NCBI GenBank assembly: GCA_020012075.1
Contig: DWUP01000194.1
Span: 1-36,878 of the forward strand
Direction of reading: 5' to 3'
Source: Candidatus Avibacteroides avistercoris
Lineage (GTDB): Bacteria > Bacteroidota > Bacteroidia > Bacteroidales > Bacteroidaceae
Length of the DNA: 36,878 bases
The position numbers and the translations under genes are program-made. The notes under the pieces are model-generated. The model made no database searches. It was not told the DNA's origin and worked only from the letters and a program-made list of their open reading frames with translations. Below are positions 1 to 9,259 of this stretch, in pieces; position 1 is the first letter of the stretch; every line of letters starts with the position of its first letter.

Positions 1-160
1 TTGTCGGCATAGGCCAGCGCAAGCGCAAACATCGATGCGACCGATGGGAATGAGATCGTCAGGTAGCTAACACAGTCGTTATGCCAAAAAGAACCGGCAT
101 GTCAACATCAAACTAAGGAATTTTGCCCACAAACACGACAGCATTCACAAAGAGACGAGA
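1..160. other. Left-edge non-coding stretch, no supported gene
   Basis: No complete gene is visible. On the reverse strand an ATG at position 32 opens ten codons (MFALALAYAD) that run off the window. This could be the start of a gene lying further left, but ten codons cannot support a call. No good TAnnTTTG promoter element was found here on the reverse strand. Confidence 0.4.
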
Positions 161-198
161 GAAATAAAATGTCCCGTGGCCTCATTGGGTCACGGGAC
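161..198 (-). terminator. Hairpin terminator at the end of the ribosomal supercluster
   Basis: An 8-bp perfect stem (GTCCCGTG at 171-178 with CACGGGAC at 191-198) has a 12-nt loop that can add a CC/GG pair. On the reverse strand it is followed by the T-rich tract ATTTTATTTC (161-170). It begins 24 nt beyond the rplQ stop codon, so it probably ends the long transcript. Confidence 0.8.
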
Positions 199-222
199 TG
201 TCCATAACTATATATGTATTCG

Positions 223-750
223 TTATTCCGCTGCCGGAGCAGACTCATTGTTCTGAGCCGGTTGAGCATCAGCTGGCGTCTCGGTTGCCGCAGCTGCCGG
301 CTCTGTTGCCTGTGCTTGTGCAGCAGACGAAGATTTCCTGCGCGAACGACGTGTCTTGCCGGCCTGCTTGCCTGCCTCCTTCATCATGTTTTCATCGAAA
401 TCGACAAGCTCGATGAAGCACATCTCGGCAGCATCTCCTTGGCGTGTGCCAATCTTGATGATGCGTGTGTAACCTCCCGGGCGGTCAGCTATCTTGACAG
501 AGATATTTTTAAAAAGTTCAGTCACAGCATATTTGTTCTGCAAGTAGCTGAACACCACGCGGCGTGAATTTGTGGTGTCGTTTTTCGACTTGGTCAGGAG
601 CGGCTCGACATACTTCTTCAGAGCCTTTGCTTTTGCGAGGGTCGTAGTGATTCTTTTGTGCATTATAAGCGAAATGGCCATGTTTGCCAACATTGCCTTA
701 CGATGAGATGCAGTACGACCCAGATGGTTGAATTTCTTATTGTGTCTCAT
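223..750 (-). CDS. rplQ: 50S ribosomal protein bL17
   Basis: This is bL17, which binds 23S rRNA near the peptide exit region of the large subunit. The N-terminal part (about residues 1-125) has the family features: [20 protein letters not shown] at the start and a conserved GGYTRI stretch. From about residue 128 the protein carries a tail of some 45 residues that is first basic (KTRRSRRK), then rich in Ala, Gln, Glu and Pro. E. coli bL17 has about 127 residues, so the tail is an extension, as is common in Bacteroidota. It is the last gene of the alpha block, starting 2 nt after rpoA and followed by the terminator at 161-198. Confidence 0.97.
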   Translation of the reverse strand: MRHNKKFNHLGRTASHRKAMLANMAISLIMHKRITTTLAKAKALKKYVEPLLTKSKNDTTNSRRVVFSYLQNKYAVTELFKNISVKIADRPGGYTRIIKIGTRQGDAAEMCFIELVDFDENMMKEAGKQAGKTRRSRRKSSSAAQAQATEPAAAATETPADAQPAQNNESAPAAE

Positions 751-752
751 TG

Positions 753-1745
753 TTATTCTTTGTCTAATTTGTATTTAGATATATCAGTCCCAAACGACAG
801 ATTCAGACTCGCGAGCAAATCATCAAGCTCAGTGAGCGATTTCTTACCGAAGTTGCGGAATTTCAAGAGGTCAGTCTTGTTGTACTGCACGAGGTCACCA
901 AGCGTCTCAACTTCAGCAGCCTTGAGACAGTTGAGCGCACGGACTGAAAGATCCATATCAACTAACTTGGTCTTGAGCAGCTGGCGCATGTGAAGCACTT
1001 CTTCGTCAAACTCCTCATTGCTGTCATTGTCTGACGATTCCAATGTAATCTTTTCGTCAGAGAAAAGCATAAAGTGATAGATGAGAATTTTGGCAGCCTC
1101 TTTCAATGCTTCCTTCGGGTGTATGGAACCATCGGTCGTAATCTCAAGCACGAGCTTCTCATAATCGGTCTTTTGCTCGACACGATAGTTCTCGACTACA
1201 TACTTGACATTACGGATCGGAGTATAGATAGAATCGATGGCTATCATGGTGGGGTCAGTGCAGAACTCCTGATTCTCGGTGTAAGGCACATAACCTCTTC
1301 CTTTGTTGATAGTCAATTCGATTGACATCGTCGCTTTTGAATCTAAATGGCAGATAACTAATTCAGGATTTAACACTTCAAATCCAGTCAAATATTTATT
1401 AATATCACCTGCTTTAAATTCAGTTGCATTCTCGATGGTCATGCTGACCTTTTCGTTCTCGAATTCCTCAACTATCTGTTTGAACCTCACTTGTTTGAGA
1501 TTCAAAATGATGTTAGTGACATCTTCTTTGACTCCAGGAACGGCCGCAAATTCATGCTCGACGCCGGCAATCTTGATCGTGTTGATTGCAAAGCCTTCGA
1601 GCGACGAAAGGAGAATCCTGCGCAAAGCATTGCCCACGGTCGTTCCAAAGCCTGGTTCGAGAGGACGGAATTCGAATTTTCCAAATTTAGAATCCGCCTC
1701 TAACATTAAGACTTTATCGGGTTTTTGAAATGCTAATATTGCCAT
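753..1745 (-). CDS. rpoA: DNA-directed RNA polymerase subunit alpha
   Basis: This is the alpha subunit (330 aa), whose dimer nucleates RNA polymerase assembly. The N-terminal domain (about 1-230) contains the [20 protein letters not shown] assembly segment. The C-terminal domain (about 250-320) contains [19 protein letters not shown] and [10 protein letters not shown], the helix-hairpin-helix face that touches UP elements and activators. An acidic linker ([13 protein letters not shown]) joins them. Length is normal for the family. The gene sits between rpsD (10 nt upstream) and rplQ (2 nt downstream), the usual alpha-operon order. Confidence 0.98.
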   Translation of the reverse strand: MAILAFQKPDKVLMLEADSKFGKFEFRPLEPGFGTTVGNALRRILLSSLEGFAINTIKIAGVEHEFAAVPGVKEDVTNIILNLKQVRFKQIVEEFENEKVSMTIENATEFKAGDINKYLTGFEVLNPELVICHLDSKATMSIELTINKGRGYVPYTENQEFCTDPTMIAIDSIYTPIRNVKYVVENYRVEQKTDYEKLVLEITTDGSIHPKEALKEAAKILIYHFMLFSDEKITLESSDNDSNEEFDEEVLHMRQLLKTKLVDMDLSVRALNCLKAAEVETLGDLVQYNKTDLLKFRNFGKKSLTELDDLLASLNLSFGTDISKYKLDKE

Positions 1746-1755
1746 GAATCAATTA

Positions 1756-2361
1756 TTATTTAGAGTACAACTCGACGATCAAATGCTCCTTGATATTCTC
1801 TGGAATGTCGGCACGTTCCGGCACATGCAAAAACTTGCCCACTTTTGTAGACTCATCCCATTCAAGCCATGGATATTTAGCATGATTGAAACCTGCCAAT
1901 GAGTCAGCGATTACCTCCAAAGACTTCGATCTTTCTCTAACTGCTACGAGTTGGCCCGGCTTAACTGAATAAGATGGAATGTTTACCACTTTGCCATCCA
2001 CAGTTATGTGGCGGTGTGACACCAACTGACGCGCAGCTGCACGCGACTTGGCAATGCCAAGACGATAGACGATGTTGTCCAATCGGCTCTCGAGCAATTG
2101 GAGGAGCACCTCACCGGTAATGCCTTTAGAGCGCTCTGCCTTTACGAAGAGATTACGGAATTGCCTCTCAAGCAAACCGTAAGTATATTTAGCTTTTTGC
2201 TTCTCACGTAATTGGATGCCATACTCTGAAGTTTTTCTTCTCTTATTGTTACCATGCTGTCCTGGAGGGAAATTCCTGCGGGACAAGTACTTGTCGGGTC
2301 CGAATATAGCTTCACCAAACTTACGTGCAATCTTGGTTTTTGGTCCAGTATATCTAGCCAT
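1756..2361 (-). CDS. rpsD: 30S ribosomal protein uS4
   Basis: This is uS4 (201 aa), a primary 16S rRNA binder that helps start small-subunit assembly. It has the N-terminal [17 protein letters not shown] stretch and a central S4 RNA-binding domain (about residues 90-155: [31 protein letters not shown]). It lacks a four-cysteine zinc knuckle, so it is the zinc-free type. The gap from rpsK is 112 nt, far larger than most in this cluster, and contains a two-tier hairpin that may be an S4-responsive leader. uS4 is a known autoregulator of the alpha operon in E. coli and Bacillus; the same role here is inferred. Confidence 0.98.
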   Translation of the reverse strand: MARYTGPKTKIARKFGEAIFGPDKYLSRRNFPPGQHGNNKRRKTSEYGIQLREKQKAKYTYGLLERQFRNLFVKAERSKGITGEVLLQLLESRLDNIVYRLGIAKSRAAARQLVSHRHITVDGKVVNIPSYSVKPGQLVAVRERSKSLEVIADSLAGFNHAKYPWLEWDESTKVGKFLHVPERADIPENIKEHLIVELYSK

Positions 2362-2397
2362 TTCTTTTCTAATTAAATTGTTTAAGTTATGATTTCA

Positions 2398-2445
2398 TTT
2401 TGTTGCAGCCGCGATTACAGGAAGGAGATGTAATCCATAACAAAA
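2398..2445 (-). promoter_or_regulatory. Candidate uS4 leader hairpin upstream of rpsD
   Basis: In the 112-nt rpsK-rpsD gap, a 7-bp outer stem (2398-2404 with 2439-2445) encloses an asymmetric internal loop (8 and 3 nt) and a 7-bp inner stem (GATTACA at 2413-2419 with TGTAATC at 2429-2435) with a 9-nt loop. No T-run follows on the transcribed side, so it is not a standard terminator. Position directly before rpsD suggests autoregulation by uS4. I recall that S4 leader classes have been described in Bacteroidia, but I cannot test a match here. Confidence 0.5.
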
Positions 2446-2473
2446 CAATCTCACATATTAATAAGCTATATAA

Positions 2474-2863
2474 TTAAACTCTGCGTCTTTTCGGTGGACG
2501 GCAACCATTGTGAGGAAGCGGCGTCACATCAACTATTTCTGTGACCTCGATACCTGCACCATGAACGGTACGAATAGCGGACTCACGTCCATTGCCCGGT
2601 CCCTTGACATAAGCCTTGACTTTTCTCAAGCCGAGGTCAAATGCGACCTTTGCACAATCTTGAGCAGCCATCTGCGCTGCATAAGGAGTGTTCTTCTTTG
2701 ACCCCCTGAAACCCATCTTTCCTGCAGAAGACCACGAGATTACCTGGCCTTCCGAATTAGTCAGAGAAACAATAATATTGTTGAACGACGAATGGACATG
2801 CAATTGGCCATTTGCATCAACACGGACGTTTCTCTTTTTAGCTGCGACTGTTTTTTTTGCCAT
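2474..2863 (-). CDS. rpsK: 30S ribosomal protein uS11
   Basis: This is uS11 (129 aa), a platform protein near the mRNA exit and the 3' end of 16S rRNA. The family core is clear: [33 protein letters not shown] and the C-terminal [18 protein letters not shown]. Length is standard. It starts 8 nt after rpsM and is followed by the long gap before rpsD. Confidence 0.98.
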   Translation of the reverse strand: MAKKTVAAKKRNVRVDANGQLHVHSSFNNIIVSLTNSEGQVISWSSAGKMGFRGSKKNTPYAAQMAAQDCAKVAFDLGLRKVKAYVKGPGNGRESAIRTVHGAGIEVTEIVDVTPLPHNGCRPPKRRRV

Positions 2864-2871
2864 ATCAAATA

Positions 2872-3252
2872 TTATTTAGTAGCTTTCTTCTTATTAGCAA
2901 CCGTTTTCTTCTTGCCCTTTCGTGTCCTTGCATTATTCTTTGTGCTTTGGCCACGAACAGGAAGGCCAAGACGATGGCGGATACCTCTATAACAGCCGAT
3001 ATCCATCAAACGCTTGATATTCATTTGTACTTCAGAGCGGAGGTCACCCTCAACCTTGAAGTTTGCGCCTATGATTTCACGAATCTTTGCAGCCTGGTCA
3101 TCATTCCAATCCTTGACCTTGATGTCGCGGTCAATACCAGCCTGGCTCAAGATTTTGTTTGCGCTGCTACGACCTATACCATATATATAGGTCAATGCGA
3201 TTTCACCCCTCTTGTTTTGGGGTAAGTCTACACCAACGATTCTTATTGCCAT
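2872..3252 (-). CDS. rpsM: 30S ribosomal protein uS13
   Basis: This is uS13 (126 aa), in the head of the small subunit, forming bridges to the large subunit and touching P-site tRNA. Recognisable parts are [20 protein letters not shown], the helix-two-turn-helix region around [12 protein letters not shown], and the basic tail with [14 protein letters not shown] followed by [13 protein letters not shown]. It lies 32 nt downstream of rpmJ and 8 nt upstream of rpsK. Confidence 0.98.
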   Translation of the reverse strand: MAIRIVGVDLPQNKRGEIALTYIYGIGRSSANKILSQAGIDRDIKVKDWNDDQAAKIREIIGANFKVEGDLRSEVQMNIKRLMDIGCYRGIRHRLGLPVRGQSTKNNARTRKGKKKTVANKKKATK

Positions 3253-3284
3253 ATATAGTTAAAATTTTTGCAAAAGTAACAAAT

Positions 3285-3401
3285 TTATCCTTGACGCATC
3301 TTAAACTTAGGATTTTTCTTGTTAATTACATACAAACGTCCTTTGCGTCTCACGATTTTGCAATCCGGAGTGCGTTTCTTGATTGAAGCTTTTACTTTCA
3401 T
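3285..3401 (-). CDS. rpmJ: 50S ribosomal protein bL36 (zinc-free type)
   Basis: A 38-codon frame starts with [19 protein letters not shown] and ends with [10 protein letters not shown], the bL36 signature. bL36 binds 23S rRNA in the large subunit. Zinc-bound bL36, as in E. coli, uses three cysteines and a histidine. Here only the cysteine at residue 14 remains, so this is the C-minus form. The gene lies between infA (15 nt) and rpsM (32 nt), its normal Bacteroidota position. Confidence 0.95.
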   Translation of the reverse strand: MKVKASIKKRTPDCKIVRRKGRLYVINKKNPKFKMRQG

Positions 3402-3416
3402 ATTTACATTATTTTT

Positions 3417-3635
3417 TTATTTGTATCTGAAAACTATACGCCCCTTGGACAGGTCATACGGCGACATTTCTACTTTGACCTTATCACCGGGGAGAATTTT
3501 GATGTAATGCATTCTCATTTTCCCTGAGATATGCGCTGTAATGGAATGTCCATTTTCAAGCTCGACGGTGAACATTGCATTTGACAATGCTTCCACTATC
3601 GTACCATCTTGTTCTATTGCTGACTGTTTTGCCAT
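3417..3635 (-). CDS. infA: Translation initiation factor IF-1
   Basis: IF-1 (72 aa) is an OB-fold protein that sits in the ribosomal A site during initiation. The whole sequence fits the family: [40 protein letters not shown], and [20 protein letters not shown]. Length is exactly typical. It lies between map (19 nt) and rpmJ (15 nt). Confidence 0.98.
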   Translation of the reverse strand: MAKQSAIEQDGTIVEALSNAMFTVELENGHSITAHISGKMRMHYIKILPGDKVKVEMSPYDLSKGRIVFRYK

Positions 3636-3654
3636 TTTAGCAGTATTCTTCTAC

Positions 3655-4452
3655 CTATTGGTTTGAATTTAAAACTTCTTCTATGTATTTAAACGATGAA
3701 AGTATGAGAGCACCACAAGGGCGTACAGCTATAGTATGTTCAAAATGAGCTGCAGGCTTGTGATCCACAGTCCTCACAGTCCAGCCATCATGCTCCATAT
3801 ATATGTTGCGAACACCCATTGTTATCATCGGTTCGATTGCAATGCAAAGCCCATTTTTCAACATCATGCCACGACCCGCAGCACCATAGTTTGGGACTGG
3901 TGGATCTTCGTGCATCTCTTTTCCAATACCGTGCCCCACAAACTCGCGGACTACACCATAGCCATTAGACTGACAATGATTTTGAATAGCATTACCTATA
4001 TCTCCTATCCGTTTACCGGGGACAGCTTGTTCTATCCCAAGATAAAGAGACTGCTTGGTGACATCCAAGAGCTTTTTGACTTCAGGTGCGACCTCACCAA
4101 CACAAAAGGTGTAAGCAGAGTCGCCACAGAAACCATTGAGCAAGGTACCGCAATCAACAGAAATTATATCGCCATCTTTCAAAAAAACTTTGTCAGATGG
4201 AATGCCGTGCACCACTACATCATTGACAGACGTACATATCGAACCCGAAAAAGGAACTCTATTTTGATTAGGATATCCCTTGAATGTCGGGATTGCTCCG
4301 TTATCGCGTATAAATTCCTCTGCAATGGTGTCAAGCTGCTTGGTAGAGACACCCGGCTTTATATATTTTGCTACTTCCGCCAATGTCTTACCTACCAAGT
4401 CATTGCTTGCACGCAAGAGCTCTATTTCGTCGTCTGTTTTTAAATATACCAT
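3655..4452 (-). CDS. map: Type I methionine aminopeptidase
   Basis: This cytosolic metalloprotease (265 aa) removes the initiator methionine from nascent proteins. The five metal ligands of the pita-bread fold are visible: D100 (ISVDCG), D111 (FCGDSAY), H174 (FVGHGIGKEMHEDP), E207 (AIEPMI) and E238 (HFEHTIAV). There is no N-terminal zinc-finger extension, so it is the short type I form. Its place between secY (9 nt) and infA (19 nt) couples N-terminal processing to the translation operon, as in many bacteria. Confidence 0.97.
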   Translation of the reverse strand: MVYLKTDDEIELLRASNDLVGKTLAEVAKYIKPGVSTKQLDTIAEEFIRDNGAIPTFKGYPNQNRVPFSGSICTSVNDVVVHGIPSDKVFLKDGDIISVDCGTLLNGFCGDSAYTFCVGEVAPEVKKLLDVTKQSLYLGIEQAVPGKRIGDIGNAIQNHCQSNGYGVVREFVGHGIGKEMHEDPPVPNYGAAGRGMMLKNGLCIAIEPMITMGVRNIYMEHDGWTVRTVDHKPAAHFEHTIAVRPCGALILSSFKYIEEVLNSNQ

Positions 4453-4461
4453 TTATTCAAA

Positions 4462-5793
4462 TCAATATGCAGATACACCGCTACGACCCCTTATTCGACC
4501 TGATTTCAACAAGCCGTCATAGTGACGCATGAGCAAATGGCTTTCTATCTGCTGCAAAGTGTCAAGTACTACACCCACAAGAATCAATAATGATGTACCT
4601 CCAAAGAATTGGGCAAACTCAGCCTGCACATCAAAAAGATGGGCAAATGCTGGCATAATTGCTATCAGAGCCAAGAAAATTGATCCCGGCAGGGTTATCC
4701 TATCCATTATCTTATCCAAGTAATCTACAGTATTCTTACCCGGTTTTATGCCTGGTATGAAACCATTGTTGGTCTTCATCTGATCTGCCATCTGGGTCGG
4801 ATTGACCGTAATGGCAGTATAGAAGTAGGTGAACAGGATAATCAAGACTGCAAAGACTAAATTATACCAGAAGCTGGTATGATCCATCATTGTTGTCATA
4901 AATGCTGACGGAGTAGAATCTGCATAACCGACAAAAGCCAATGGGATGAACATTATTGCCTGCGCAAATATTATAGGCATAACTCCAGCAGCATTGACTT
5001 TCAATGGCAAATACTGACGAGCCCCCCCAACTTGCCGATTACCGACCACGCGCTTTGCATATTGGACAGGCACCTTTCTGACACCTTGCACAAGCAAGAT
5101 TGCAGCTGCCATGACAATGAACAAAATGAGCAATTCAATCAAGAACATCACCAAGCCACCAGTCTTCTCAGACATTCTTGAGATAATTTCCTGGAAGAGA
5201 GATTGCGGTAATCTGGCGATGATACCAATCATAATGATCAATGATATACCATTGCCTATCCCCTTATCTGTAATTCTCTCACCCAACCACAGGATAAACA
5301 TACTCCCCGCAGCAAGAATGATGGTAGAAGTAATCATGAAGAATGTCCAATTGCCTGCAAAAGCATTAGGCGCCTGCATCTTCAGATTTATCAAATAAGA
5401 CGGAGCCTGCAAGACCAAAACAAATATCGTCAGATACCTCGTATATTGATTAATCTTGCGCCTTCCGCTTTCCCCCTCACGCTGCATCTTTTGGAAGTAT
5501 GGAACTACAATCGTCAAGAGCTGAATGACAATTGAAGCAGAGATATAGGGCATAATACCCAAAGCGAATATTGACGCTTGAGAAAATGCTCCTCCGGAGA
5601 ACATATCCAGAAGTGAGAGCAAGCCTGTACTCGTCTGCTCTTGCAACCTTGACAAAGCCGTAGCATCTATGCCAGGCAAGACAACGTAAGAGCCAAAACG
5701 GTATACGGCCACAAACAATATGGTGATGAGGATCCGGTGTCTCAGATCCTCAATCTTCCATATGTTTCTAATTGTCTCTATGAACTTTTTCAT
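4462..5793 (-). CDS. secY: Protein translocase subunit SecY
   Basis: SecY (443 aa) is the channel subunit of the SecYEG translocon in the inner membrane. About ten hydrophobic segments are visible, with the conserved first cytosolic part (IWKIEDLRHRILITILFVAV), the plug-region segment GLLSLLDMFSGGAFSQASIF, and the cytosolic loop VQYAKRVVGNRQVGG that faces SecA and ribosomes. The C-terminal region has LLMRHYDGLLKSGRIRGR. Its position, 4 nt after rplO and before map, is the normal end of the spc block. Confidence 0.98.
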   Translation of the reverse strand: MKKFIETIRNIWKIEDLRHRILITILFVAVYRFGSYVVLPGIDATALSRLQEQTSTGLLSLLDMFSGGAFSQASIFALGIMPYISASIVIQLLTIVVPYFQKMQREGESGRRKINQYTRYLTIFVLVLQAPSYLINLKMQAPNAFAGNWTFFMITSTIILAAGSMFILWLGERITDKGIGNGISLIIMIGIIARLPQSLFQEIISRMSEKTGGLVMFLIELLILFIVMAAAILLVQGVRKVPVQYAKRVVGNRQVGGARQYLPLKVNAAGVMPIIFAQAIMFIPLAFVGYADSTPSAFMTTMMDHTSFWYNLVFAVLIILFTYFYTAITVNPTQMADQMKTNNGFIPGIKPGKNTVDYLDKIMDRITLPGSIFLALIAIMPAFAHLFDVQAEFAQFFGGTSLLILVGVVLDTLQQIESHLLMRHYDGLLKSGRIRGRSGVSAY

Positions 5794-5797
5794 TTAG

Positions 5798-6244
5798 TCA
5801 GACTTTTACAGCTGAACCACCAAGAGACTCTATAGCCGCAACAGCAGAAGCAGAGAAAGCATTGGCTTCTACGTCAAGCTTTGACTTGAGTTCACCTCTG
5901 CCCAAGACTTTAACCGGAGCTTTCCGCTTAAGTCTACCAGTTTGGAACAAGTCATCAAGAGTAATTTTAGTCAGATTGAACTTCTCTGCAAAAACCTGCA
6001 AATCATCTAAGTTCAAAACTTGATACTCTACTCTATTGATGTTTTTGAAACCAAATTTCGGAACCCTACGCTGCAAAGGCATCTGGCCTCCCTCGAAACC
6101 AATCTTACGTGAATAACCAGACCTTTGCTTTGCACCTTTATGTCCCCTTGTAGAAGTTCCACCCAAACCAGAACCTGGTCCACGGCCTACGCGTTTTCTC
6201 TCTTTGGTCGAACCGGGAGCGGGTTTCAAACTACTTAAATCCAT
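5798..6244 (-). CDS. rplO: 50S ribosomal protein uL15
   Basis: This is uL15 (148 aa), a late-assembly protein of the large subunit. The glycine-rich N-terminal rRNA-binding tail ([20 protein letters not shown], then [18 protein letters not shown]) and the C-terminal globular part ([18 protein letters not shown]) are both present. It lies 33 nt after rpmD and 4 nt before secY. Confidence 0.98.
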   Translation of the reverse strand: MDLSSLKPAPGSTKERKRVGRGPGSGLGGTSTRGHKGAKQRSGYSRKIGFEGGQMPLQRRVPKFGFKNINRVEYQVLNLDDLQVFAEKFNLTKITLDDLFQTGRLKRKAPVKVLGRGELKSKLDVEANAFSASAVAAIESLGGSAVKV

Positions 6245-6277
6245 ATTATTGTTTTAATTAATATTCAACAATGACTA

Positions 6278-6454
6278 TTAGTCGACTATTTTCACCAAAT
6301 GATGTACCTTGCGAATCCTACCGCGAAGTGAAGGTGTATCCTCATGCTCAGCTACACGATTCATCTTTGTCAAGCGCAAAGACCTCAGCGTATCTTTCTG
6401 ATCCTTAGGAGCACCAATACTGCTCTTTACTTGCTTTACTTTTATTGTAGCCAT
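6278..6454 (-). CDS. rpmD: 50S ribosomal protein uL30
   Basis: A 58-codon frame reads MATIKVKQVKSSIGAPKDQK and continues with TLRSLRLTKMNRVAEHEDT to VHHLVKIVD, matching uL30. The protein binds 23S rRNA at the edge of the large subunit. It occupies the expected slot, 12 nt after rpsE and 33 nt before rplO. Length is standard for the bacterial form. Confidence 0.96.
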   Translation of the reverse strand: MATIKVKQVKSSIGAPKDQKDTLRSLRLTKMNRVAEHEDTPSLRGRIRKVHHLVKIVD

Positions 6455-6466
6455 AGTAAATAACCT

Positions 6467-6982
6467 TTATCCATTAAAGACTTTCTCGAGACTTATACCA
6501 CGATTTTGAGCAACGGTTCTCGGGTCACGCATTTCGCTCAAAGCCTTGATTGTCGCTTTAACAAGATTGTGAGGGTTTGAAGAGCCTTTAGACTTTGCCA
6601 AGACATCTGTCACACCTACACTCTCAAGCACTGCACGCATTGCACCTCCTGCAACAACACCAGTACCATGCGAAGCCGGCATAATAAGAACCCGCGCACC
6701 TCCAAACTTAGCCTCTTGCTCATGAGGTACAGTGCCTTTCAAGACATGGACTCTTGTTAAATTCTTCTTTGCAGCCTCTACTCCTTTTGCAATTGCAGCG
6801 GTAACTTCTCCAGCCTTACCCAAGCCCCAGCCGATTATTCCATCTTCGTTTCCGACTACGACTATTGCTGAGAAACTGAAAGTGCGACCACCTTTAGTAA
6901 CTTTTGTTACCCTGTTTATAGCTACCAAACGATCTTTCAATTCGACATCGTTGGCGACTCTCACTCTATTATTTTCCATCAT
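6467..6982 (-). CDS. rpsE: 30S ribosomal protein uS5
   Basis: This is uS5 (171 aa), involved in decoding fidelity and forming part of the mRNA entry tunnel. The double-stranded-RNA-binding-like N-terminal domain includes [20 protein letters not shown] and [20 protein letters not shown]. The C-terminal domain has [20 protein letters not shown] and [16 protein letters not shown]. Two ATG codons stand in tandem, so the start may be residue 1 or 2. It begins 5 nt after rplR. Confidence 0.98.
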   Translation of the reverse strand: MMENNRVRVANDVELKDRLVAINRVTKVTKGGRTFSFSAIVVVGNEDGIIGWGLGKAGEVTAAIAKGVEAAKKNLTRVHVLKGTVPHEQEAKFGGARVLIMPASHGTGVVAGGAMRAVLESVGVTDVLAKSKGSSNPHNLVKATIKALSEMRDPRTVAQNRGISLEKVFNG

Positions 6983-6987
6983 GGTAA

Positions 6988-7383
6988 TTATATTTTTAAT
7001 CCAGCTTTACGCGCAGCCTCAGCCACTTCTTTCACTCTTCCGTGGTACAGATAACCGTTACGGTCAAATACCACTTGTGTTATGCCTGCTGCCAAAGCTT
7101 TTTGCGCGGCAAGCTCACCAACCTTAGCAGCCTGTTCGCACTTGGGCATTTTCTCCAATGAAAGAGAACTTACAGAAAGGAGCGTTCGGCCTACATTCAG
7201 GACCTTTTGTCCCTGAAGATTGGTATGCTCATTCGGATTTACCCATGAGTCATCAATAAACTGCACATAAATTTGTCTGTTGCTCCTGAACACGCACATA
7301 CGAGGGCGATCAATTGTACCCGATACTTTCTTACGTATTCTATATTTGATTCTCTGACGTCTTTCTACTTTTGTAATAGTCAT
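6988..7383 (-). CDS. rplR: 50S ribosomal protein uL18, with internal insertion
   Basis: uL18 binds 5S rRNA and anchors it in the central protuberance. The N-terminal part ([35 protein letters not shown]) and C-terminal part ([39 protein letters not shown]) fit the family. At 131 aa it is longer than the usual 114-120. The extra residues lie at about 46-64 ([16 protein letters not shown]), between the IDD strand and the [10 protein letters not shown] strand, where Bacteroides and E. coli proteins have a short turn. The frame is open throughout, so this looks like a true surface insertion and not a frameshift. Confidence 0.96.
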   Translation of the reverse strand: MTITKVERRQRIKYRIRKKVSGTIDRPRMCVFRSNRQIYVQFIDDSWVNPNEHTNLQGQKVLNVGRTLLSVSSLSLEKMPKCEQAAKVGELAAQKALAAGITQVVFDRNGYLYHGRVKEVAEAARKAGLKI

Positions 7384-7403
7384 AACTCTATCAATTTTAA
7401 GGT

Positions 7404-7958
7404 TTACTTAGCACCTGCAGACTTACCCGACTTTCTACGGATAACCTCGCCAACGAATTTGACACCCTTGCCTTTATATGGTTCAGGCTTGCGGAAAGAA
7501 CGAATCTTGGCACAAACTTGACCTAAAAGCTGTTTATCAAAAGACTCAAGTATAATCAAAGGATTTTTATTCCTTTCAGATTTTGTTTCAACCTTAACCT
7601 CTTTGGGCAGTTCGAAAAATATAGGGTGAGTATAGCCAAGAGAAAGCTCAAGGATATTCCCCTTATTGGAAGCACGGTAGCCTACGCCGACTAACTCCAG
7701 TTCTTTCTTATAGCCTTCGGATACACCTACGACCATATTATGAATCAATGCTCTATATAAACCATGAAAAGCTCGTTCTTGCTTTTCATCAGAACTTCTC
7801 AAGACATGCACTTGTCCGTCTTCAACAGTTACTGAGATTGAAGGATCTATGGTCTGGCTAAGTTCACCTTTCGGGCCCTTGACTGTAACAACATTACCCT
7901 CTGCAGAGATTGAGACTCCTGCAGGCAAAACTATCGGTAATTTACCTATTCTAGACAT
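7404..7958 (-). CDS. rplF: 50S ribosomal protein uL6
   Basis: This is uL6 (184 aa), located near the factor-binding site of the large subunit. It shows the duplicated alpha-beta fold: the first repeat starts [20 protein letters not shown] with [11 protein letters not shown], the second carries [20 protein letters not shown] and the terminal [19 protein letters not shown]. Length is normal. It starts 17 nt after rpsH and ends 20 nt before rplR. Confidence 0.98.
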   Translation of the reverse strand: MSRIGKLPIVLPAGVSISAEGNVVTVKGPKGELSQTIDPSISVTVEDGQVHVLRSSDEKQERAFHGLYRALIHNMVVGVSEGYKKELELVGVGYRASNKGNILELSLGYTHPIFFELPKEVKVETKSERNKNPLIILESFDKQLLGQVCAKIRSFRKPEPYKGKGVKFVGEVIRRKSGKSAGAK

Positions 7959-7975
7959 TTGATATCCTCCTCAAA

Positions 7976-8371
7976 TTAATAAACGTAACACAATACCTCA
8001 CCACCGACTTTTAATGTTGAAGCCTCTTTGTCGGTCATCACACCACGCGATGTTGATATAATAGCAATACCTAAGCCGTTAATGACACGCGGCATTGTTC
8101 TATAACCGGTATACTTACGCAAACCTGGAGTAGAAACACGGACAAGTTTTTTGATTGCATTGACCTTATTGACTGTGTCATATTTCAATGCAATTTTAAT
8201 AGTCCCTTGAGGACCGTCTTCTACAAACTTGTAATTAAGTATGTAGCCCTTTTCAAACAAGATTTTAGTAATCTCCTTCTTCAAATTTGAAGCTGGTACT
8301 TCAACAACCCTATGCTTTGCACTGATTGCATTCCTCAGCCTCGTCAAATAATCTGCTATTGGATCTGTCAT
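7976..8371 (-). CDS. rpsH: 30S ribosomal protein uS8
   Basis: This is uS8 (131 aa), a primary 16S rRNA binder and, in E. coli, the repressor of the spc operon. Family markers are MTDPIADYLTRLRNAISAKH at the start and the C-terminal GLGIAIISTSRGVMTDKEA with GGEVLCYVY. The 56-nt gap before it is wide for this block and contains a small inverted repeat (8392-8406), a possible regulatory site. Confidence 0.98.
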   Translation of the reverse strand: MTDPIADYLTRLRNAISAKHRVVEVPASNLKKEITKILFEKGYILNYKFVEDGPQGTIKIALKYDTVNKVNAIKKLVRVSTPGLRKYTGYRTMPRVINGLGIAIISTSRGVMTDKEASTLKVGGEVLCYVY

Positions 8372-8391
8372 TTTTTATTTTGTTAAATTAA

Positions 8392-8406
8392 TCAGGACAT
8401 TCCTGA
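8392..8406 (-). promoter_or_regulatory. Small inverted repeat before rpsH
   Basis: A 6-bp perfect inverted repeat (TCAGGA at 8392-8397, TCCTGA at 8401-8406) with a 3-nt loop lies 20 nt upstream of the rpsH start in the 56-nt rpsN-rpsH gap. uS8 represses the spc operon in E. coli by binding an mRNA hairpin near rplE. A similar role at this site is only a guess from position, since the hairpin is short and lacks an obvious internal loop. Confidence 0.3.
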
Positions 8407-8427
8407 CAATATTTAAAAGAATACTTT

Positions 8428-8697
8428 TCACCAACTGGCTTTTTTAACACCAGGAATCAAGCCGCTAGAAGCCATCTCTCTGAATTGAATCCTAGAAATG
8501 CCAAACATACGCATATATCCCTTGGGACGTCCCGTTATCTTACACCTATTATGCAAGCGCACAGGGGAAGCATTTTTGGGAAGTGCTTGTAAAGCTTCAT
8601 AATCGCCTGCTTTCTTCAATGCAGCTCTCTTCTCTGCATATTTTGCAACTAATTTTGCCCTCTTAACCTCACGGGCCTTCATTGATTCTTTTGCCAT
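8428..8697 (-). CDS. rpsN: 30S ribosomal protein uS14 (zinc-free long type)
   Basis: This is uS14 (89 aa), a head protein of the small subunit. The C-terminal half has the family motif [20 protein letters not shown] followed by [20 protein letters not shown]. It is the long form without the CxxC zinc knuckles of the 61-residue type. I chose the ATG at 8697 ([13 protein letters not shown]), because the frame open upstream of it overlaps rplE and does not resemble uS14. It then starts 4 nt after rplE. Confidence 0.97.
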   Translation of the reverse strand: MAKESMKAREVKRAKLVAKYAEKRAALKKAGDYEALQALPKNASPVRLHNRCKITGRPKGYMRMFGISRIQFREMASSGLIPGVKKASW

Positions 8698-8701
8698 ACT
8701 A

Positions 8702-9259
8702 TCAGTCTTTATTAGTATTTTTAAAAGGCAAGCCAAATTCTTTCAGCAGAGCAAAACCTTCTTCATCAGTATTCGCAGACGTAACGAAAGTAATATTCAT
8801 ACCAAGAATCTTAGTAATGCTGTCAATGTTAATTTCAGGGAAAATTATCTGTTCTTCTATACCCATAGAATAATTCCCGCGCCCATCAAGCTTTGAATTA
8901 ATACCCTTGAAGTCACGGATACGAGGCAAAGCTACGCGAACCAATCTTTCAAGGAATTCATACATTCTGTCTCCACGGAGAGTTACCATAACTCCGATGG
9001 GCATTTTCTTACGCAACTTAAAATTAGCAATATCCTTGCGTGACAAAGTTGCCACTGCTTTTTGGCCTGCTATCGCTGTCAATTCGTTAATCGCTATATC
9101 AATTATCTTCTTATCCTGAACAGCTTCACCAAGTCCTTGATTTATTACTATTTTTTTAAGTTTAGGAATCTGCATCACGGACTTGTATTGGAATTGCTTC
9201 ATCAATGCAGGAGCAATCCTCTCTTTATAAACAACCTTCAGATTTGCAGTATTAGCCAT
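8702..9259 (-). CDS. rplE: 50S ribosomal protein uL5
   Basis: This is uL5 (185 aa), which binds 5S rRNA and touches P-site tRNA and the small-subunit head. Diagnostic parts include [25 protein letters not shown]-like [58 protein letters not shown] and the terminal [13 protein letters not shown]. The start overlaps the end of rplX by 8 nt, which suggests translational coupling. Confidence 0.98.
   Translation of the reverse strand: MANTANLKVVYKERIAPALMKQFQYKSVMQIPKLKKIVINQGLGEAVQDKKIIDIAINELTAIAGQKAVATLSRKDIANFKLRKKMPIGVMVTLRGDRMYEFLERLVRVALPRIRDFKGINSKLDGRGNYSMGIEEQIIFPEINIDSITKILGMNITFVTSANTDEEGFALLKEFGLPFKNTNKD

Noticed and set aside
3736-4443. Forward-strand open frame of 235 codons
   Set aside because: It is antisense to map, whose five metal ligands are all present.
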